Source: an uncultured Caulobacter sp.
GTDB taxonomy: Bacteria; Pseudomonadota; Alphaproteobacteria; Caulobacterales; Caulobacteraceae
NCBI RefSeq assembly: GCF_937900395.1
Contig: NZ_CALCDX010000183.1
Span: forward strand, 1-20,731
Direction: 5' to 3'
DNA: 20,731 nucleotides
Each line of letters begins with the position of its first letter. The first letter of the stretch is position 1. The translations under genes and the position numbers were made by a program. Below are positions 15,076 through 20,731 of the stretch, piece by piece. The notes beneath the pieces are model-generated. The model searched no databases and was not told the origin of the DNA. It worked only from the letters and a program-made list of their open reading frames with translations.

Positions 15076-17578
15076 GGTCGATCTGACCAACTGCGATCGC
15101 GAGCCGATCCATATGCTCGGCGCGATCCAGCCGTTCGGCTTCCTGATCGCCGTGGACACCGACTGGCTGGTCGTCCACGCCTCGACCACCACGCTGCGTT
15201 TTCTGGGCCTGTCGGCGACGGATCTCATCGGTCGCCCTCTGACCCAGGTCATGAACGGTCATGCCATCCACGCCATCCGCGGTCGGCTGCAGATCATGCG
15301 CGGGGCTGACGCGGTCGAGCGGATGTTCGGTCAGCCCTTGGTCGATGGCGGCGAGGACTTTGACCTGGCGCTGCACTATTCCGGCCGCATGCTGATCATC
15401 GAGGGCGAGCCCAGTCAGGCCGAAGCCCTGATCGAGGCGGCCTCGGCGGTGCGGTCCATGACGATGCGGATCGCCGCGCGCCCAGGTTTTGAGGACTTCT
15501 GCCACGAGGCCGCTCGCCAGGTCCGCGCGCTGACGGAGTTCGACCGGGTCATGGTCTACCGCTTCAGCCACGATGGCGCGGGCGAGGTGATCGCCGAGTC
15601 GGTGCGGCCCGGCATCGGCTCGTTCCTGGGACAGCGCTATCCCGCTTCCGATATCCCGGTCCAGGCGCGCGCCCTGTACGAACGCAACTGGCTGCGGATC
15701 ATCGCCGACGTCGATGCGGAGGTCTCGCCGATCACGCCGCAGATCAGCGTCACCGGCGAGCCCGTGGACCTCTCCATGAGCATGCTGCGGGCCGTCTCGC
15801 CGATCCATATCGAGTACCTGCGCAACATGGGCGTTGGCGCCTCGCTGTCGATCTCGATCCTGCGCGACGGCAAGCTGTGGGGGCTTTTCGCCTGCCACCA
15901 TTACGCGCCCAAGCACATCAGCTATGAGCGTCGCACGGCGGCCGAGCTGTTCGGCCAGCTGTTCTCGCTGACGCTTGAGAGCCGGGAACGGGAGATCGAG
16001 ACGCGCCGCCATGCCGAGGCGCGCGCCTTGCACGATCGGATGATGGCGACGGTCGTGGGCGCGCCGCAGGGCGCGGACACGCTCAGTCCGTATCTCGACG
16101 ACCTGTGCCGGCTGGTCCATTGCGACGGCCTGGCGCTGTGGCTGGAAGGGCGACTGACCCTTCGGGATTCGACGCCCGACGCCAGCAATGTCCACGCCCT
16201 GATCCGGCTGCTGCGCGAAAAGGACACCCATTCGGTCTTCGCGACCAACGAGATCGCCGCGCTGCTGCCGTCGGCCGCGTCGTGGGCCGGCAAAGCGGCG
16301 GGCATGATGGCGGTGCCGCTGTCGCGCGCGCCGCGTGACTATCTGATCTTCTTCCGCAAGGAGGAGGCCCAGACCGTGGTCTGGGCCGGCCAGCCCGCGA
16401 AGCTGGTTCAGGTCGGACCGCTGGGCGAGCGACTGACGCCGCGCAAGAGCTTCGAGGCCTGGGAAGAGACGGTGCGGGGACAAAGCCGGCCTTGGACGCA
16501 GGTCGAGCGCTTTCTGGCCGAGAGCATGCGCGTCAGCCTGCTGGAGATCGTCTTCCGCCTGACCGACCTCGCCGACGAGGAACGACAGCGCGCCAACCAG
16601 CGGCAGGAGCTGCTGATCGCCGAGTTGAACCATCGCGTCCGCAACATTCTCGGCTTGATCCGGGGGCTGATCAGCCAGAGCCGCGCGGGGGTCTCGACGG
16701 TCGAGCAATTCGCCGAGGTGGTGGGCGGACGTGTCCAGGCCCTGGCGCGGGCGCATGACCAGATCACCCGCCACCAATGGGGGCCAGGCGCGCTGAGCGA
16801 CCTGATCACCGCCGAGGCGGAGGCCTATCTGAGCGCCAAGGCCGATCGCGTGCGCCTGACCGGCGCGCCCACGGCCCTCGCGCCGGACGCCTTCTCCCTT
16901 CTGTCCCTCGTCATCCACGAACTGATGACGAACTCGGCCAAGTATGGGGCCCTGTGCGATCAGCGGGGTTATGTGACGGTCGATTGGGAACGCGACGCAC
17001 GCGGCGACCTGATCATCGAGTGGCGCGAACGCGACGGTCCGCTGGTCAAGCCGCCCACGCGCAGGGGATTCGGCTCCACCATCATCGAACACTCCATCCC
17101 TCACGATCTAGATGGCGAGGTGACGCTCGACTACCGCCCCGAGGGGCTCCAGGCCCGGATCCGTGTTCCCGCCCGCTATGTCACGACCGAGGGGGTCGAG
17201 GCGACGATCGCCAAGGCCAAGCGCGCGGAGACGCCCGTGCGCGCGCCGGAGCGAATGCTGGTGTTGGAAGACAACATGATCATCGCGCTCGATCTGGAGG
17301 ACATGCTGACGCGATTGGGGGTCAAGCAGGTGACAGTCGTCTCCAGCGTCGGTCAGGCCTTGGAGGCGTTGGCGGAAGGCCTGCCGCCCTTCGCGATCCT
17401 GGACGTGAATCTCGGATCGGAAACCAGCTTCCCGGTGGCTCAGGCGCTGCAGGAGGCGGGCGTTCCGTTCGCGTTTGGCACCGGCTTTGGCGACAGCGCG
17501 GCCTTCCCGGACCGCTTCAAGGAGACGCCGGTTCTGCAAAAGCCCTACAGCGCCGAGAGCGTCGCGGCGTTGTTCTAG
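15044..17578 (+). CDS. bphP: Bacteriophytochrome hybrid histidine kinase (PAS-GAF-PHY-HWE kinase-receiver)
   Basis: This 844-residue red/far-red photoreceptor kinase has a PAS domain (about 10-120) with biliverdin-attaching Cys17 in NCDREPIH. The GAF domain (about 145-315) has PASDIP (Asp203), His255 in SPIHIEYLRNMGVG and His285 in CHH. The PHY domain (about 325-505) has the tongue motif PRKSF (466-470). The kinase is of the HWE class: phospho-acceptor His530 in ELNHRVRN, N-box HELMTNSAKYGAL (Asn630) and W-x-E at 660-662. A C-terminal receiver (about 735-844) has acidic Glu742-Asp743, phospho-acceptor Asp787, Thr813 and Lys833. The usual IQPHG reads IQPFG (His to Phe31). GGAG 6 bases before the ATG supports this start over an internal ATG at 15062. 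Its stop shares CTAG with the convergent gene. Confidence 0.95.
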   Translation: MSEPASMSGFEVDLTNCDREPIHMLGAIQPFGFLIAVDTDWLVVHASTTTLRFLGLSATDLIGRPLTQVMNGHAIHAIRGRLQIMRGADAVERMFGQPLVDGGEDFDLALHYSGRMLIIEGEPSQAEALIEAASAVRSMTMRIAARPGFEDFCHEAARQVRALTEFDRVMVYRFSHDGAGEVIAESVRPGIGSFLGQRYPASDIPVQARALYERNWLRIIADVDAEVSPITPQISVTGEPVDLSMSMLRAVSPIHIEYLRNMGVGASLSISILRDGKLWGLFACHHYAPKHISYERRTAAELFGQLFSLTLESREREIETRRHAEARALHDRMMATVVGAPQGADTLSPYLDDLCRLVHCDGLALWLEGRLTLRDSTPDASNVHALIRLLREKDTHSVFATNEIAALLPSAASWAGKAAGMMAVPLSRAPRDYLIFFRKEEAQTVVWAGQPAKLVQVGPLGERLTPRKSFEAWEETVRGQSRPWTQVERFLAESMRVSLLEIVFRLTDLADEERQRANQRQELLIAELNHRVRNILGLIRGLISQSRAGVSTVEQFAEVVGGRVQALARAHDQITRHQWGPGALSDLITAEAEAYLSAKADRVRLTGAPTALAPDAFSLLSLVIHELMTNSAKYGALCDQRGYVTVDWERDARGDLIIEWRERDGPLVKPPTRRGFGSTIIEHSIPHDLDGEVTLDYRPEGLQARIRVPARYVTTEGVEATIAKAKRAETPVRAPERMLVLEDNMIIALDLEDMLTRLGVKQVTVVSSVGQALEALAEGLPPFAILDVNLGSETSFPVAQALQEAGVPFAFGTGFGDSAAFPDRFKETPVLQKPYSAESVAALF

Positions 17579-18003
17579 GGCGCTTCGGTGATGAACCGGG
17601 CGCGCTGTTCCTCGGTCGGGACCAGGCAATGCTCGCGCCGTCCAAACAGCCGATAACGATTGCGGGCGATCGCGTCATAGATCCGGTCCGTTAGGCCCCG
17701 CGGCAGGCGGTCGATGATCGCGAGCCACCGCCAGGGGCGGGATGCGCGACGCAGGATCGCCGCGACCGCCGCCGTCTTGGTGAGCGCCCGGCCCTGGTCA
17801 AGGAAGACGAAGCTATCGGGCGATTCCGGGTTCAGGCCGTGCCTTACGGCGAGCGCCTGCCCATAAGGCGACTGCAGGGGCGTGAAGCGGATCGCGCCTT
17901 GGCGGTCGATCGCCAATACCGCCTGAACGGCGCCGTGACAGAGGTTGCAGACCCCATCGAACAGCATCAGGCCATCGGGCTCTCGGGGCGGGCGCGATGT
18001 CAT
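17575..18003 (-). CDS. DCC family (DUF393) thiol-disulfide oxidoreductase-like protein
   Basis: The 142-residue protein has the DCC signature LMLFDGVCNLCHG with a CxxC pair (Cys19, Cys22) and the downstream FTPLQSPYGQAL and DSFVFLDQGRALTKTAAVAAILR that define DUF393. The family is predicted to be thioredoxin-like; the physiological substrate is unknown. The ATG at 18003 overlaps the preceding SRPBCC stop as ATGA, so the two are translationally coupled and cotranscribed. A GTG four codons upstream is the alternative start. The end overlaps the bacteriophytochrome stop by 4 bp on the opposite strand. Confidence 0.87.
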   Translation of the reverse strand: MTSRPPREPDGLMLFDGVCNLCHGAVQAVLAIDRQGAIRFTPLQSPYGQALAVRHGLNPESPDSFVFLDQGRALTKTAAVAAILRRASRPWRWLAIIDRLPRGLTDRIYDAIARNRYRLFGRREHCLVPTEEQRARFITEAP

Positions 18004-18554
18004 GACTGTTCGCACTCGCGACGCAGGGCCCGCAGCGCCGCCGGCGCATCTCGCCGCATCATGCGCCCGACCAGATCGATGGGCAGGCCGAACGGCGCGC
18101 TGGCCCAGAAATCATAGTCCACCTGCGTCCTGCGGCCGCCGTCGATCGGCGTCAGGCGCCAGGTCCCGTCGCAGGCCCGGATGTCGCCTCGGATGCAGGT
18201 GAAGCGGATCAGCCGGTTCGGCTCCAGCGTCACCCGCGAGGTCGAGCGCACCGGCGGTAGAAAGAAGCTGAACCGCACCACATGTTCGCGGATCTCGCCC
18301 GTCGCGTCCCTGGAAATCACCTTGCAACGGCGGACGCCCGGCATGATCCGGGCGGCGCGGTCGCAATCAAGCAGGGTGCGGTAGACTAGCTCGGGCGGCG
18401 CGGCGATCTCGGTGTGGGCGCGGACGACGCCGTGACCTTGATCGTCGAGCCGCATCGATACGTCGACGCCGTCGCCGCGTTCGCCATCCTCCGCGCGCAC
18501 GGCCGACGAGGCCAAGGCGAGAGAGAGGCTCAGGGCGAGGACGATCGGGCGCAT
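18000..18554 (-). CDS. Secreted SRPBCC (START/cyclase-like) family protein
   Basis: The 184-residue protein starts with a signal peptide (MRPIVLALSLSLALASSAVRA, cleavage near residue 21). It continues as a helix-grip SRPBCC fold: VRAHTEIAAPPELVYRTLLDCDRAARIMPGVRRCKVI, then a beta-sheet region and the long C-terminal helix (PIDLVGRMMRRDAPAALRALRREC). Such domains bind hydrophobic ligands in a cavity; the ligand is unknown, and export to the periplasm is the notable point. An in-frame GTG one codon upstream of the ATG at 18554 is an alternative start, and I see no convincing Shine-Dalgarno. It lies 40 bp after acs and is coupled (ATGA) to the DCC gene. Confidence 0.8.
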   Translation of the reverse strand: MRPIVLALSLSLALASSAVRAEDGERGDGVDVSMRLDDQGHGVVRAHTEIAAPPELVYRTLLDCDRAARIMPGVRRCKVISRDATGEIREHVVRFSFFLPPVRSTSRVTLEPNRLIRFTCIRGDIRACDGTWRLTPIDGGRRTQVDYDFWASAPFGLPIDLVGRMMRRDAPAALRALRRECEQS

Positions 18555-18594
18555 CACGCCGAAGCTAACGCCTCGGCGCGACTTTCGTCAGGTC

Positions 18595-20535
<1,941 letters not shown>

Positions 20536-20552
20536 CCACCGCACTCCCTAAT

Positions 20553-20581
20553 ATTATTGCCGCCGGAATAGGCGAAGCCAA
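20553..20581 (-). promoter_or_regulatory. Putative housekeeping promoter of acs
   Basis: On the minus strand, TTGGCT (20581-20576), 17 bases, then AATAAT (20558-20553) fits a -35/-10 pair, and GCAATAAT also fits the Caulobacter-type -10 (GCTANAWC) at 6 of 8 positions. The AT-rich -10 stands out from GC-rich surroundings. The predicted start near 20546 leaves a very short leader before acs. Confidence 0.45.
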
Positions 20582-20649
20582 GCGCCAGGCGCAAGAAGAC
20601 CATTACGGTTTCTCGCGCCCGGGCAGGCCGGCCCAAAATCGAAGTCGGA

Positions 20650-20731
20650 TCAGAAGAAGCCGAGGGCTTTTGCGCTGTAGCTGACCAGCAGGTTCTTGGT
20701 CTGCTGATAGTGATCGAGCATCATCTTGTGG
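20650..20731 (-). CDS. Aldehyde dehydrogenase, C-terminal end (5' part outside window)
   Basis: Only the last 26 residues are present, reading KMMLDHYQQTKNLLVSYS followed by AKALGFF and a TGA. This ending is characteristic of NAD-dependent acetaldehyde/aldehyde dehydrogenases of the ExaC/AldB type, which finish in a TKNLLVSY...LGFF pattern. The enzyme would oxidise acetaldehyde to acetate. acs lies 114 bp downstream on the same strand, which fits use of ethanol or acetaldehyde as carbon. Catalytic residues are outside the window. Confidence 0.82.
   Translation of the reverse strand, partial: HKMMLDHYQQTKNLLVSYSAKALGFF

Noticed and set aside
14747..17104. A 785-codon open frame on the minus strand, antisense to bphO-bphP
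   Set aside because: It is a shadow of the strongly supported phytochrome and heme oxygenase, with no family resemblance.

Overview
The window is about 20.7 kb of GC-rich (clearly above 60% G+C), densely coded chromosomal DNA from an alphaproteobacterium. Gene content and protein style point to Caulobacter or a close relative: an FYDLN-acid protein, an Hsp20-DUF1150 pair, a class II-type AroA, an HWE-kinase bacteriophytochrome, a putative EcfG (sigma-T) promoter, and possibly leaderless genes. The genus is an inference; no database was searched. I see no prophage, insertion sequence, integron or CRISPR array. No gap between genes exceeds about 215 bp.

Layout. (1) 1-2700, plus strand: the 3' part of rpoN (sigma-54), an ExoD-family membrane protein, long-form hpf (ribosome hibernation) and ptsN (EIIA-Ntr). 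This is the conserved rpoN-hpf-ptsN neighbourhood with exoD inserted. (2) 2688-3776, minus strand: a small heat-shock protein followed by a DUF1150 gene. A sigma-32-like promoter and a hairpin touching the Shine-Dalgarno precede hsp20. Next to them is tRNA-Ala(GGC) with a strong terminator. (3) 3890-4457, minus strand: a zinc-ribbon plus acidic-tail FYDLN protein with a probable TTG start, followed by overlapping inverted repeats. (4) 4576-10904, plus strand: aroA-cmk-rpsA, then a secreted DUF3857/transglutaminase-like protein, then ihfB. The widespread aroA/cmk/rpsA/ihfB linkage is interrupted by the transglutaminase gene. mscL follows. (5) 11453-14326, minus strand: a periplasmic two-domain M16 zinc metallopeptidase. 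(6) 14408-17578, plus strand: a heme oxygenase (bphO) and an overlapping bacteriophytochrome that fuses PAS-GAF-PHY, an HWE histidine kinase and a receiver. The pair lies behind a GGAAC-N16-CGTT element that matches the alphaproteobacterial general-stress (EcfG) promoter consensus. (7) 17575-20731, minus strand: the C-terminus of an aldehyde dehydrogenase, acs (acetyl-CoA synthetase), a secreted SRPBCC protein and a DCC-family (DUF393) protein. The phytochrome and DCC genes share one CTAG that supplies both stop codons.

How the genes work together. Region 1 is nitrogen/PTS and sigma-54 regulation plus ribosome hibernation. Region 2 is heat-shock proteostasis. Region 4 is shikimate and pyrimidine-nucleotide metabolism, translation and nucleoid structure. 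Region 6 is a self-contained red/far-red light sensor: BphO makes biliverdin, which BphP binds. Region 7 carries acetaldehyde to acetate to acetyl-CoA. The best candidates for new biology are the light-sensor operon under apparent general-stress control, and the hsp20 leader, which may act as an RNA thermometer.
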